NCBI GenBank assembly: GCA_004017535.1
Contig: SAJS01000005.1
Coordinates: 248,001 to 312,000, forward strand
Length of the DNA stretch: 64,000 bases
Source of the DNA: Mesorhizobium sp.
Lineage (GTDB): Bacteria > Pseudomonadota > Alphaproteobacteria > Rhizobiales > Rhizobiaceae
Direction of reading: 5' to 3'
Part shown: piece by piece, positions 1 to 8,681 of the stretch
Numbering within the stretch: the first letter of the stretch is position 1
How the letters are laid out: every line of letters starts with the position of its first letter
Notes under the pieces: model-generated
Seen by the model: the letters and a program-made list of their open reading frames with translations, nothing else
Databases searched by the model: none
What the model was told of the DNA's origin: nothing
Translations under genes and position numbers: made by a program

Positions 1-945
1 GGAGCTCGCGACCAGCCCGTCCATGATGCCGGCCTCTTCCCAGATCGCCGCCAGCCCGTCCTCAAGTGCTGCCCGCGCCGCCTCAATCGAATCGGCGCCG
101 AGCCCCAGCACCAGCAGGCAGGGCGCATCGAGCGGCAACTGCCCGGGCGCGTAGCCCAGCGCCCGCTGCATCAGCGAGGCGAAATTGCGCCAAAGGATCT
201 CGGCGGCGGTGAGCCGGGCGCTGGTCGAGCCCAGGAAATGCCGCACGATACGCTGGGCGCTTGCCGCATCCGGCACGCCGACCAACGCCGTGGCACTGGC
301 GCCGGCCACCGGATCGAGCCGCACCGCCACACGGGTGACAACCCCCAGCGTGCCCTCCGCGCCGATGAAGAGATGCTTCAGATCATAGCCGGCGCTGGTC
401 TTCAACACCCTTGTGAGGTCGGAAAACACCCGCCCGTCCGGCAGCACGGCCTCGAGGCCGAGCACGCGGTGGCGCATCGTGCCGTTGCGAAAGGCCATGA
501 TGCCGCCGGCATTGGTGGAAACCATGCCCCCGATCGTGGCGCTGCCGCGCGCGGCAAGATCGATACCGGGGTCGAGCCCATGCGCGGCCGCCGCCTCCTG
601 CAGCGCCCCTAGCGTCAGCCCCGCCTGCACGATCGCCACCCGAGCGAACGGATCGATCTCTTCGATTTGGGCAAGCCCGCCGAGATCGCAGATGATCTGC
701 CCTTGGGAAGTCGCTGCCCCGCCCGCCAACCCCGTGCGCCCGCCTTGGGCGACAAGGCTGACGCCACGCTCCGCGCAGAACCGCATCAGCGCCGCAACCC
801 CCTCGACATCACGCGGGCGGACCAGGGCCGAAGCGCCGAAATTGCGGGCGTCGAAGCCGGGATCGCGGGTGGCGAGGTCCGAGGCGTCCCAGATGGTGGC
901 GGAGGGCAGGGCGGCGCGCAAACCGGCGATGAGGGAGGCGGACAT
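1..945 (-). CDS. FAD-binding oxidase, GlcD/D-2-hydroxyacid dehydrogenase type (C-terminus outside window)
   Basis: This minus-strand gene starts with ATG at 945 and runs off the left edge, leaving about 315 residues of a family usually near 470. The translation shows the type-4 FAD-binding fold: QGGRTGLAGGA around residues 60-71, then GSATIGGMVSTNAGG and AGYDLKHLFIGAEGTLG. These are the pyrophosphate- and flavin-binding stretches of GlcD, D-lactate and D-2-hydroxyglutarate dehydrogenases. Such enzymes oxidise a D-2-hydroxyacid to the 2-ketoacid and pass electrons to the respiratory chain or a flavoprotein. The C-terminal cap that would decide the substrate is not in the window. No signal peptide or membrane segment is seen. 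The family is secure; the substrate is not. Confidence 0.85.
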   Translation of the reverse strand, partial: MSASLIAGLRAALPSATIWDASDLATRDPGFDARNFGASALVRPRDVEGVAALMRFCAERGVSLVAQGGRTGLAGGAATSQGQIICDLGGLAQIEEIDPFARVAIVQAGLTLGALQEAAAAHGLDPGIDLAARGSATIGGMVSTNAGGIMAFRNGTMRHRVLGLEAVLPDGRVFSDLTRVLKTSAGYDLKHLFIGAEGTLGVVTRVAVRLDPVAGASATALVGVPDAASAQRIVRHFLGSTSARLTAAEILWRNFASLMQRALGYAPGQLPLDAPCLLVLGLGADSIEAARAALEDGLAAIWEEAGIMDGLVASS

Positions 946-1137
946 GCGAAGGCTCCGGGGAGGGACGCGATATTCTATAGAGGAACCGGAGCCTCTGAGT
1001 CACGGAGCTTGCCGAAGAGGCCGTTGTGGACTGGCGGATATGGGGACGCGAAGCCCGCTCCTGCGGCCGCGCTCGATGTCAAACGCGCGAAGACAGCGCC
1101 ATCCAAGCCCGTCACCGGGCTGGGGCGCGAGATCGGC

Positions 1138-1167
1138 AAAAAAGGACCCGCCTGACGGTCTGGAGTC
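1138..1167 (-). terminator. Probable intrinsic terminator of the hemoglobin gene
   Basis: Read on the minus strand, a CTGAC/GTCAG stem overlaps the stop codon of the hemoglobin gene and is followed by GCGGGTCC and a run of six T. The stem is short, so this is moderately supported. Confidence 0.45.
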
Positions 1168-1717
1168 AGCCTTTTTTGGCGAAACCGGCGGTAACCTCGT
1201 CCTTGTGCGCAGCGAAGGCCTCCAGGACCTCCGACTTTTCGGCCTCCGGCACCTTGAAGTGGTCCAGGGTCCGCCCCAGTTCCGCCGCGACCTCGTCGAA
1301 TTCCGCCGGAGAGATCCGCAAGTCGCGATGCGCCTCCTCAAGGCCGAGCGGCGTCGCGCCGGGCCTTGTGGCCACGAACTTGTAGGGGCCGCCGGCAACG
1401 TCGCAGACCCACAGCGTGCGCATGAATTTGAGGCCGGGGAGCCGTTCAAGGTTCTTGGTGTGCCATTTCCGTAGCTGTGGGTTCTTGGACTTATTGCCGA
1501 CGATGGGATTCTTCAAGACGGCGTCGCTGAAGTAATCCACCACCGCGGCGATGGCGAACACGCCGCCCAACCGCTCGTACAGGCTTTTGTCAGGCGTGGT
1601 TTGCTTGGTCTGCGCGCGGGCCATGTCGGCCGGCAATACAGCGGTCGATGCGGCGGCCACCGTCAGCCCTGCGACGACACATCGTCTTGTGAAGAAGGTC
1701 GAAACAGCCGTTGTCAT
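1166..1717 (-). CDS. Exported group I truncated hemoglobin-like protein
   Basis: The protein has 183 residues. Residues 1-35 form an export signal with a twin-arginine-like start (TRRCVVAGL) and a small-residue stretch ending near ARA-Q. The mature part begins with YERLGG, the signature of group I truncated globins, and later has LEEAHRDLRISPAEFDEV, which carries the likely proximal histidine in the family's AHxxLxIxxxxFD motif. Truncated globins bind haem and usually deal with O2 or NO. Most are cytoplasmic, so a leader is unusual; globin-fold proteins with leaders do occur in rhizobia. AAGGGAACC precedes the ATG at 1717. It stands alone, with the oxidase gene downstream on the same strand. 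Confidence 0.85.
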   Translation of the reverse strand: MTTAVSTFFTRRCVVAGLTVAAASTAVLPADMARAQTKQTTPDKSLYERLGGVFAIAAVVDYFSDAVLKNPIVGNKSKNPQLRKWHTKNLERLPGLKFMRTLWVCDVAGGPYKFVATRPGATPLGLEEAHRDLRISPAEFDEVAAELGRTLDHFKVPEAEKSEVLEAFAAHKDEVTAGFAKKG

Positions 1718-1979
1718 CTCTGGTTCCCTTCAAGGTTACGCCAGAGCAAGCCGCGGCCTGTCTGGCGGCTACATGATCTTCGGATATGTCCACTTTGCCT
1801 TACCTGGCATCGTCTGAGAGACTAACGAGTCCCCAGTCCCAAATATTCCGGTCGAGGCAATGTTTAATGGCCACGCCAGTTGAAAGACCCGCGCTAGCGC
1901 GTCATCCAGGTTCAGGAACATTCCGCGTCGAACGGAGTTTGAAACGACGGCCCCCGCTCGCAGTGGCCAAGAGCGGTCG

Positions 1980-3554
1980 ATGAGGCGAGCTTATGTCGTC
2001 TCGGTGAGAAATGCGATGAACGTCAGCGGCGAAGCGACCAGATCTTTTTGGATGCTCGATACCAGCTTCCCCAACGCTCCCCGCCTCGAACAGGACGAGC
2101 AGTGCGACGTGGCCGTCGTCGGAGCCGGCATCGCCGGAGTTTCCGTCGCGTATGAGCTGGCCTTGGCAGGTCGCAAGGTGGTGCTTGTGGATCGCGGCCC
2201 CCTGCTCGGCGGCATGACTTCCCGCACGACCGCCCATTTGGCGCCCATCTGCGATGACGGTTTGAGCGCACTGGTTAAGATGCGCGGCGAAGCCCTCGCG
2301 CGCGGATTTCAGGAAAGCCAGGAAGCCGCCGTCGACTGTATCGAACAGCATGTCGGCAGGCTGGAGATCGATTGCGACTTCCGGCGGCTGGACGGCTTCC
2401 TTTTCCCGGCCGCCTGGATGGATGAGAAAGAAGCCGCCAGAGAATGCAACAAGGAATACGCCGCCGCGGCAAAAATCGGCGTCGAGGTTGAGCATGGCAA
2501 GGGTGTAGCGCTCAAGGGCCATGAAAAGGCGCCCATCCTGCGCTATCCGAACCAGGCCACCTTCCATCCGCTGAAATATCTTCGCGCGCTGCTGGCCGAT
2601 TTCCAGAAGCGAGGCGGCAAGGCATTCGCCGACAGCGCCGTCGTTGAAATCGAGGAGGGGAAGCAGGTTCTCCTCAAATGCGACGGGGGCTCTGTCGTCA
2701 CGGCTTCGAACGCAGTGTTCGCCACCAATTCGCCAATCAACACCTGGGTAAAGATCCATAGCAAAATGGCGCCTTTCCGCACCTATGCGATGGCTTTCGA
2801 CATTGAAAGGGGAATTCTTCCCGACGCGCTCTACTGGGACATGGACGATCCCTATTTTTATGTCCGACTCAATCCGGGCCCCGGCGAGACCGACTGTCTC
2901 ATTGCCGGCGGCCGCGATCACAAATCGGGCGAAGCCGATGACGGCGAGGCTCGCTTTACTGCGCTCGAAGCCTGGATCAGGGCATTGGTGCCCGATCTTG
3001 GCAGAGAAAGAGCGAGATGGTCCGGCCAGGTTCTCGATACGATCGACTATTGCGGCTTCATAGGCCGCAGCCCCGGCAACGGCAATGTCTTCATCGCCAC
3101 CGGCGACTCCGGACAGGGCATGACCCACGGCGCATTGGCCGGACTGCTGATCCGCGATTTGATCGTGGAAGGATCGAACCCCTGGGAAGCCGTGTACGCC
3201 CCGGACCGGACGCCGCCCGCAGCCTTTGCACAATATGTCAATGAGAACCTCACGACGGTGAAGAACCTTGCCGGGTATTTGCTGCCCGGCGAGATCAAAT
3301 CGGCTGACGATCTCAAGCCTGGTGAAGGCGGCATCCTTCAGGACGGCTTGAGCAAGCTCGCCGTATGCCGCGAGCGCGACGGAAAGCTGCACAGGCATTC
3401 GGCGAGTTGCACGCATCTGGGCTGCATCGTGCACTGGAATTCCACGGAGCAGTGCTGGGATTGCCCCTGCCACGGCTCGCAGTTCTCGCCAGGCGGAACC
3501 GTCCTCAACGGGCCGGCGATCCGGCCTTTGGCTAGCCCGGCCGGAGAGGCTTGA
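1980..3554 (+). CDS. FAD-dependent oxidoreductase with C-terminal Rieske [2Fe-2S] domain
   Basis: The protein has up to 524 residues. Near residues 43-60 is a Rossmann dinucleotide motif (VVGAGIAGVSVAYELA) of the DAO/GlpO-like flavoprotein family, and later the FAD-contacting GDSGQGMTHG. The last 50 residues form a Rieske domain with both ligand pairs: CTH at 477-479 and CPCH at 495-498. This two-domain layout is known for bacterial putative oxidoreductases, where the cluster probably shuttles electrons to or from the flavin; the substrate is unknown. No export signal is visible. The start is uncertain: an in-frame ATG at 2016 (MNVSGEATRSFW) would fit the family equally well. The gene stands alone between minus-strand genes. 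Confidence 0.85.
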   Translation: MRRAYVVSVRNAMNVSGEATRSFWMLDTSFPNAPRLEQDEQCDVAVVGAGIAGVSVAYELALAGRKVVLVDRGPLLGGMTSRTTAHLAPICDDGLSALVKMRGEALARGFQESQEAAVDCIEQHVGRLEIDCDFRRLDGFLFPAAWMDEKEAARECNKEYAAAAKIGVEVEHGKGVALKGHEKAPILRYPNQATFHPLKYLRALLADFQKRGGKAFADSAVVEIEEGKQVLLKCDGGSVVTASNAVFATNSPINTWVKIHSKMAPFRTYAMAFDIERGILPDALYWDMDDPYFYVRLNPGPGETDCLIAGGRDHKSGEADDGEARFTALEAWIRALVPDLGRERARWSGQVLDTIDYCGFIGRSPGNGNVFIATGDSGQGMTHGALAGLLIRDLIVEGSNPWEAVYAPDRTPPAAFAQYVNENLTTVKNLAGYLLPGEIKSADDLKPGEGGILQDGLSKLAVCRERDGKLHRHSASCTHLGCIVHWNSTEQCWDCPCHGSQFSPGGTVLNGPAIRPLASPAGEA

Positions 3555-3632
3555 CCGCTGCAACCCGCCCGATTTCGTCGCTTATAGCGCCACAACCAGC
3601 GGTCTCCGATTGTTCTGTTTCGGATGATTCGC

Positions 3633-3985
3633 CTACCCTACCCAAACCGAGCACCCGACTTTCTGCCCCGTCGCCGCGTCGCGCACCACTTTCGCATCAC
3701 AGGTGAATTTCGAGAGATAGGCCACCTGTCCAGGCGTGGTGTCGGCGAAGCGGCAGTCGATGGTGGCGGGGGTCAGTCCCTTCGCGCCCAAGCGTTGACC
3801 GCCTTGTCGGCGTCGGCCGTCGCCAGCCACTGGTCGATGCCGCTCGTCTGGTAGGCGTCGATGCCTGTCGGCTGGCGCGTCACGCATCCTCCCAGCGGCA
3901 TCAGCGACGCCAGTGCCGTGCTTGCCTTGCCTGCCCGCTTGCAGTGTTCGCGATCGATGCCGATTCCCGTCTCCTTGTCCCTCAA
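3633..3985 (-). pseudogene. Small lipoprotein gene interrupted by a frameshift
   Basis: Two minus-strand reading frames make sense only when joined. The first (from 3985) gives a lipobox-like LMPLGGC followed by VTRQPTGIDAYQTSGIDQW, and ends at a stop near 3773. The other frame supplies the apparent continuation, KGLTPATIDCRFADTTPG through DAATGQKVGCSVWVG, ending at 3633. The switch falls around 3775-3800, near a GGGCGCGAAGGGA run, and needs one base lost or gained. The rebuilt product would be a lipoprotein of about 115 residues with two later cysteines. The signal peptide is also short, so the N-terminus may be eroded. A sequencing error is the alternative. The family is not recognised. Confidence 0.55.
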
Positions 3986-4061
3986 GGGTGATGGCGGGAT
4001 GGTGCCTGGCTTGGCATCGCCGGTATATTAGCCGCTTCACATGGCCGGATCGCGCGCCGCT

Positions 4062-4493
4062 CTATCGGCTTGCGCGGGCAGGGGGAGCGATCGCGCCCGG
4101 GACGATGTCGGTGTTCTGGGCCACCTTGATGCGCCAGCCGGATTGTTCCTTCTTCACCACCAGAAGCAGGATGCCTTCCCGCGTTCCGGCGGGCGAGCCG
4201 TCCGGGGCGGATGCGCCGGTCAGGGTCCATTTGTAGTGCACCGATGCAAGGCCGGGAGACAGATCGACGACCGACGCGGCGGCGCCCTCCAAGCGACTGT
4301 CGCGAAACATGGTCTTGTGAGTCGCGCGGTGCGCCGCTTCGATCTCGGCCTGGTCTTTCCACCACATGCCCACGACATTGACGAAATTCGCGTCCTCGCT
4401 AAACAGCGCCGCGAAGTCGTCCATGTCATGCCTGTTCCAGGCATCGGCGAACGCGGCCGCGGCGTCCTCGGGTTTGCTGACCTCCTGTACCAT
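4062..4493 (-). CDS. SnoaL/NTF2-like protein (DUF4440, SgcJ/EcaC type)
   Basis: The protein has 143 residues and the alpha+beta cone pattern of the SgcJ/EcaC/DUF4440 group: an N-terminal helix with FADAWNRHDMDDFAALFSEDANFVNVVG, a central WWKDQAEIEAAH, and strands ending in GILLLVVKKEQSGWRIKVAQNTDIVP. These proteins are small cytoplasmic folds used as isomerases, ligand-binding proteins or stress proteins; no catalytic role can be assigned here. I chose ATG 4493 (MVQEVSK) over the longer frame from 4544 because GGGAG lies six bases upstream and the extra 17 residues look like leader sequence. No operon partner is evident. Confidence 0.8.
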   Translation of the reverse strand: MVQEVSKPEDAAAAFADAWNRHDMDDFAALFSEDANFVNVVGMWWKDQAEIEAAHRATHKTMFRDSRLEGAAASVVDLSPGLASVHYKWTLTGASAPDGSPAGTREGILLLVVKKEQSGWRIKVAQNTDIVPGAIAPPARASR

Positions 4494-4677
4494 GGCATGA
4501 TCTCCCTTGCTTTCCGCCAGGCTGGGGTGAGACGATAGCGGCATCCGCGGAACCTGTCACCGCGCTGCCACAGAACTTAGCCGCGCTACTTCCTTAACGC
4601 CTCCGATCCCCAAAATTAACCTTTTGTTAACCATTCGCCCGGCACCCTTTAACCATTGAGTAAGGATTCGCCTGGAC

Positions 4678-5568
4678 GTGACCTTCGCCGCCCCCCTGCA
4701 CAACAAATCGATCCGCTTCCGCGCGCGTTCCTTCGTCGCTTTCACGCTGACGCCGGAGGCGCCGATCGCCGACTGGCTGGAGGGGCTGGATCGCTGGATC
4801 GCCAACTCGCCGGGCTATTTCAACGGGCGGCCTGTAGTGCTGGATCTCAACCTCCTGCAGCCGGGGCCGGAGGAGATCGGCGCGCTGGTCGGCGTGCTCG
4901 GCTCGCGCGGTATCCGCGTCTATGCCATCGAGCTCGAAGGCGCCGAGCTTGGGCCCGGACTGCCGCCGCTCTTGGCCGGCGCCAAGGAGGCGACCGCCGA
5001 GGGGCTGCTGGGCCGGGCCGCGCGAAAGGCGCGGGCCGAGGATCTGGAAGTCGCCGCCGGGGAGCAGGCCCAGGCGGCTGAGCAGATCCAACTGGTCGCG
5101 GAGCCGGCGCCGGCCGAGGCTCCGCAGATCGCGATGTCCGCCGACGAGCCGGTCGACCCCGATCTGGCGAGGCTCGAAGCGGTCAGGATCGAACCGGCGC
5201 AAGCCGCAAGCGCGGGCGCAGAGCCGGCGCATCCTTCCGCCGGCACGCTGATGATCAAAGCGCCGATCCGCTCGGGACAGTCGGTGTTCCATCCGCATGG
5301 CGACGTCATCGTGCTGGGCTCGGTCGCGTCCGGTTCGGAAATCGTCGCCGGCGGCTCGATCCATGTCTATGGCACGCTGCGCGGCCGCGCGATCGCCGGC
5401 TCGGAAGGCAATGTTTCGGCGCGCATCTTCTGCCGCAAGAACGAGGCCGAGCTGCTCGCCGTCGACGGCTGGTACACGACCGCCGAGGAGATGGAAGGCG
5501 TGTCGCGCGGCAAGGCCGTGCAGGCTTTCCTCGACAATGATGCGCTCTGCGTGGTGCCGCTCGGCTGA
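4678..5568 (+). CDS. minC: Septum site-determining protein MinC
   Basis: This is the first gene of minC-minD-minE. MinC is the FtsZ-antagonising part of the Min system and works with membrane-bound MinD to block division near the poles. The 296-residue product has the N-terminal FtsZ-interacting domain (about 1-105, SIRFRARSFVAFTL to IELEG), a long Ala/Glu-rich linker (about 105-185), and the C-terminal beta-helix domain with GQSVFHPHGDVIVLGSV, GSEIVAGGSIHVYGTLRGRA and ARIFCRKNEAELLAVDG. The start is GTG 4678, with AAGGA 11 bases upstream; the frame is closed by a stop at 4657, so no longer product is possible. The linker is longer than in E. coli MinC. Confidence 0.96.
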   Translation: MTFAAPLHNKSIRFRARSFVAFTLTPEAPIADWLEGLDRWIANSPGYFNGRPVVLDLNLLQPGPEEIGALVGVLGSRGIRVYAIELEGAELGPGLPPLLAGAKEATAEGLLGRAARKARAEDLEVAAGEQAQAAEQIQLVAEPAPAEAPQIAMSADEPVDPDLARLEAVRIEPAQAASAGAEPAHPSAGTLMIKAPIRSGQSVFHPHGDVIVLGSVASGSEIVAGGSIHVYGTLRGRAIAGSEGNVSARIFCRKNEAELLAVDGWYTTAEEMEGVSRGKAVQAFLDNDALCVVPLG

Positions 5569-5667
5569 GGCCGCAAGCTTCGGACCGGTTTCGTGTGCCA
5601 AAGTTGTTAACGAGTCCGCCGTGCCCGGCACGGTCATGAATAAGAATCGCCAACGGAGGCTGTATAA

Positions 5668-6483
5668 ATGGGCAAGGTAGTCGTGGTCACATCGGGCAAG
5701 GGGGGCGTCGGCAAGACGACCTCGACGGCCGCGCTCGGCGCCGCCGTGGCCAAGACCGGCAAGAAGGTGGCGCTGGTCGATTTCGACGTCGGCCTGCGCA
5801 ACCTCGACCTCATCATGGGCGCCGAGCGCCGTGTGGTGTTCGACCTCGTCAACGTCATCCAGGGCACCGCGAAGCTGTCGCAAGCACTGATCCGCGACAA
5901 GCGGCTGGAGACGCTCTATCTGCTGCCGGCCTCGCAGACCCGCGACAAGGACGCGCTGACCGAGGAGGGCGTGGCAGAAGTCATCGCCCGGCTGCGCTCG
6001 GTGTTCGACTATGTCTTCTGCGACAGCCCGGCCGGTATCGAGCGCGGCGCCCAGCTCGCCATGCGCTTCGCCGACGAGGCCGTCATAGTCACCAACCCGG
6101 AAGTGTCGTCGGTGCGCGACTCCGACCGCATCATCGGCCTGCTCGACGCCCGCACGATGAAGGCTGAGCAGGGCGAACTGGTGCAAAAACACGTGCTGGT
6201 CACGCGCTACGACGCGGCGCGCGCCGCGCGCGGCGAGATGCTGTCGATCGACGACGTGCTGGAGATCCTCTCCACGCCGCTGCTCGGCATCATCCCGGAA
6301 AGCCAGGATGTGCTGCGGGCCTCCAACCTCGGCTCGCCCGTCACGCTCTCGGAACCGCTCAATGGTGCCGCAAAGGCTTACCTGGAAGCGGCAAGGCGCC
6401 TGGAAGGCGAAGACCTGCCGGTGGTCGTCCCCTTCGAACGCAAGGGCTTCCTCGACCGGCTGCTCGGAAGGAGGGCCGCATGA
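5668..6483 (+). CDS. minD: Septum site-determining ATPase MinD
   Basis: MinD is the membrane-associated ParA-type ATPase that recruits MinC and is released by MinE. The 271-residue product starts [19 protein letters not shown], the deviant Walker A motif with the signature lysine. It also has the switch region [15 protein letters not shown] and the [10 protein letters not shown] motif. The C-terminus ([12 protein letters not shown]) is a short amphipathic basic helix typical of the membrane-targeting sequence. A GGAGG box lies upstream of the ATG. The gene lies about 100 bases after minC and overlaps minE by four bases, so minD and minE are probably translationally coupled. Confidence 0.98.
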   Translation: MGKVVVVTSGKGGVGKTTSTAALGAAVAKTGKKVALVDFDVGLRNLDLIMGAERRVVFDLVNVIQGTAKLSQALIRDKRLETLYLLPASQTRDKDALTEEGVAEVIARLRSVFDYVFCDSPAGIERGAQLAMRFADEAVIVTNPEVSSVRDSDRIIGLLDARTMKAEQGELVQKHVLVTRYDAARAARGEMLSIDDVLEILSTPLLGIIPESQDVLRASNLGSPVTLSEPLNGAAKAYLEAARRLEGEDLPVVVPFERKGFLDRLLGRRAA

Positions 6484-6752
6484 GCATCCTCGACCTCTTC
6501 AAGCGGCGCACCAGCGCGCCGGTGGCGCGCGAGCGGCTGCAGCTGCTGCTCGCCTATGAGCGCCAGAGCCGCGGCCAGCCCGACCTCGTCTCCATCCTGC
6601 GCGAGGAGATCATGGCGGTCATTGCCAAGCATGTGCAGATCGACCAGGACTACCTCCAGGTCTCGATGGACCGGGGCGCTACCATGTCGACGCTGGAGAT
6701 CGACATCCAGATTCCCAACAAGAGCGCCGCGCCGCTGGCGATGGCGGGGTGA
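6480..6752 (+). CDS. minE: Cell division topological specificity factor MinE
   Basis: MinE stimulates MinD ATPase activity and keeps the MinCD inhibitor away from midcell. The 90-residue product is of normal length. The N-terminal segment [21 protein letters not shown] carries the membrane-binding and MinD-contact region, and the C-terminal half (about 35-85) holds the topological-specificity domain with the [12 protein letters not shown] stretch. Its ATG lies inside the end of minD in an ATGA overlap. Convergent stem-loops follow at 6755-6882. Confidence 0.97.
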   Translation: MSILDLFKRRTSAPVARERLQLLLAYERQSRGQPDLVSILREEIMAVIAKHVQIDQDYLQVSMDRGATMSTLEIDIQIPNKSAAPLAMAG

Positions 6753-6754
6753 CT

Positions 6755-6882
6755 CCCTACCCTCCCTCTTGTGGGGAGGGTCGATCCGCAAAGCGGATCG
6801 GGGAGGGGGCTGCGCCAACGCTTCGTCATCCTCGGGTCTGCGCGCGTCGCTTCGCTCCTTGCTCCGCCCTAGGATGACGAAG
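6755..6882. repeat. Palindromic intergenic element between convergent genes
   Basis: Three nested inverted repeats fill the space between minE and the ABC exporter gene: CCTCCC/GGGAGGG (6761-6780), GATCCGC-AAA-GCGGATC (around 6783-6799), and a perfect 12-base pair CTTCGTCATCCT (6821-6832) with AGGATGACGAAG (6871-6882). Such mosaic stem-loops are typical of interspersed intergenic repeats in rhizobial genomes and may act as two-way terminators. There is no T-run. Confidence 0.6.
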
Positions 6883-6908
6883 ACGCGAGGCCGCCGTCCC
6901 CACTCCCC

Positions 6909-8681
6909 TCACTCCGGCTGGTACAATTCATCCATGCTGCGCGCCGCGAGTTCCGCGAATGGCGCCTGCTTCCTCACCCTGCCATGCTCCAGGATCACCA
7001 GGTCGTCGCAGAACGAGATCGTCGAGTGGTGGTGGCTGATGACGATCGTCGTGCGGCGGCCGGCGCGCGACTTCAGCGTCTCCACGATCGCCGCTTCCGA
7101 CAGCCCGTCGACGGCGTTGGTGGCCTCGTCGAGGATCAGGATGTCCGGGTCGCGCACCAGGGCGCGGGCGAGCGCGATGCGCTGCCTCTGGCCGGCCGAC
7201 AGGTTGACGCCGCGATAGCCGACGACCGTCTGGTAGCCCTGCGGCAGTCGCTCGATGAACTCATGTGCCTCGGCGAGCGCGGCCGCGCGCCGCGCTTCTT
7301 CCATGCTCGCCGTGTCCTTGCCGTAGGTGATGTTGTCGAGAATCGTGCCGTCCACCAGCTCCAGCTCCTGGCTGGCGAGGGCAATGCGCGCCCGCCATGC
7401 GACGGGATCGATCTCGCCGAGCGGCGCGCCGTCGACGAGGATGCGGCCGCCGTCCGGCTCGACGAAGCGGCAAAGCAGGTTGACGATGGTCGTCTTGCCG
7501 GCGCCGGAGCGCCCGATCAGCGCCGTCGAGCGGCCGCTTCTTATGTCGAAGCTCGCCGCGTGCAGCACCGCCGCGCGCTGCTCCTCATTGGCATAGCTGA
7601 AGCTCACGCCCTCGAAGGCGATTTTGTTGCTTAAAGACGCGAACGGCCGGCTGCCTTGCGGCGCCGCAGGCTTGCCATTGGCATCGAGCAGCCAGGTCAC
7701 TTCCTCCAGCGAGCCGGAAAGCCCCTGCAACTGGCTCCAGGTCATCTGCAGGGCTCTGACATGCGGCTGCAGCCGGTAGAGCAGGATTAGGAAGGCGGCG
7801 ACCATCGGGAAGCTTAGACCCGCGAGCCATGCGCCGATCACCACCGCGAGGAACAGCATGGCGTGCAGCACTTCGGTCAGCGGCGCCAGCGCGCCCTGCC
7901 GCTTGGCAAGCTGGAAGGCCGCCCGGCGCACGCCGTCCGACGCAGCCTCGAACGCCGCCTTCTCGCGCGCCTCCTGGCCGAAGATGCGGATCAGCCGGCC
8001 GGCATGGACCAGATGCAGCATCCGCGAGGCGAGCGCGCTGTTGCGCGCCGCCACGCTGCGGCTCGGTTTCCTCAGATACGCCGACAGCGCCATATGCGCA
8101 ACCTGGACAAGCGCCAGCCCGAGCATCACCAGCAGCGTCATCTGCCAGGAGAGCAGCAGCAGGAAGACGAGCAGGATGAGCGCGGCCGAGGCGCTGACGA
8201 TCGAGCCCAGCATCGCCTGGATGGCGTCCGACGCCCGCCAGGATTCGCTGGAGATGATGTTGAGCAGCCGCCCGGGGCTCTCCTTCAGGAAGAACGGATA
8301 GCCGACATTGAGCAGCCGCTCGGCGAGCGCGCCGCGGATCGCCTGGCTGGCCTTGCCGTAGATATGGGCGGTGAACACCGAATTGGCGAAGCCGAGCAGG
8401 TTCTTCAAGAGGATCGAGCCGAGGATCGCGGCCGCGATGGCGATCAGCCGCTCGCGCTCGCCGAGCCCGGCGCCGACCTTCTGCAGGAGGGCAGAGAAGC
8501 CCGCCATGCCGGCTGTGTCGCCATGCCCCATGATGATGCCGAGCAGCGGGATGATCAGCCCGATGCCGAAGCCTTCAAGCGCAGCGCTTGCAAGTCCGAG
8601 CGCGACGACGATCGGCAGCAGGCCGAGCTGCCGGCGGCCGAGCGCCTGGTTGAGCATCGGCAGGGTCGGGCGCCGGCTCAT
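6909..8681 (-). CDS. ABC exporter, fused permease and ATPase
   Basis: The product has 590 residues, with an N-terminal six-helix exporter domain (about 20-320) and a C-terminal nucleotide-binding domain. The ATPase has Walker A GRSGAGKTT, the signature LSAGQRQRIALARALV, Walker B ILILDEATN and the switch histidine in VISHHHS. This is the MsbA/lipid-flippase-like class that exports lipids, lipid-linked glycans or peptides. I chose ATG 8681 because it forms an ATGA overlap with the preceding glycosyltransferase; the longer open frame to 9290 only shadows that gene. As the last gene of a glycosyltransferase/acyltransferase operon, it is the likely flippase or exporter for their product; that link is inferred. 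Confidence 0.9.
   Translation of the reverse strand: MSRRPTLPMLNQALGRRQLGLLPIVVALGLASAALEGFGIGLIIPLLGIIMGHGDTAGMAGFSALLQKVGAGLGERERLIAIAAAILGSILLKNLLGFANSVFTAHIYGKASQAIRGALAERLLNVGYPFFLKESPGRLLNIISSESWRASDAIQAMLGSIVSASAALILLVFLLLLSWQMTLLVMLGLALVQVAHMALSAYLRKPSRSVAARNSALASRMLHLVHAGRLIRIFGQEAREKAAFEAASDGVRRAAFQLAKRQGALAPLTEVLHAMLFLAVVIGAWLAGLSFPMVAAFLILLYRLQPHVRALQMTWSQLQGLSGSLEEVTWLLDANGKPAAPQGSRPFASLSNKIAFEGVSFSYANEEQRAAVLHAASFDIRSGRSTALIGRSGAGKTTIVNLLCRFVEPDGGRILVDGAPLGEIDPVAWRARIALASQELELVDGTILDNITYGKDTASMEEARRAAALAEAHEFIERLPQGYQTVVGYRGVNLSAGQRQRIALARALVRDPDILILDEATNAVDGLSEAAIVETLKSRAGRRTTIVISHHHSTISFCDDLVILEHGRVRKQAPFAELAARSMDELYQPE

Noticed and set aside
1902-3563. 553-codon minus-strand open frame opposite the FAD/Rieske gene
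   Set aside because: It mirrors the real gene, has no family motif, and reads as random high-GC shadow sequence.
4627-6192. 521-codon minus-strand frame opposite minC and minD
   Set aside because: His/Arg/Asp-rich shadow with no motif; the plus strand has unmistakable Min proteins.
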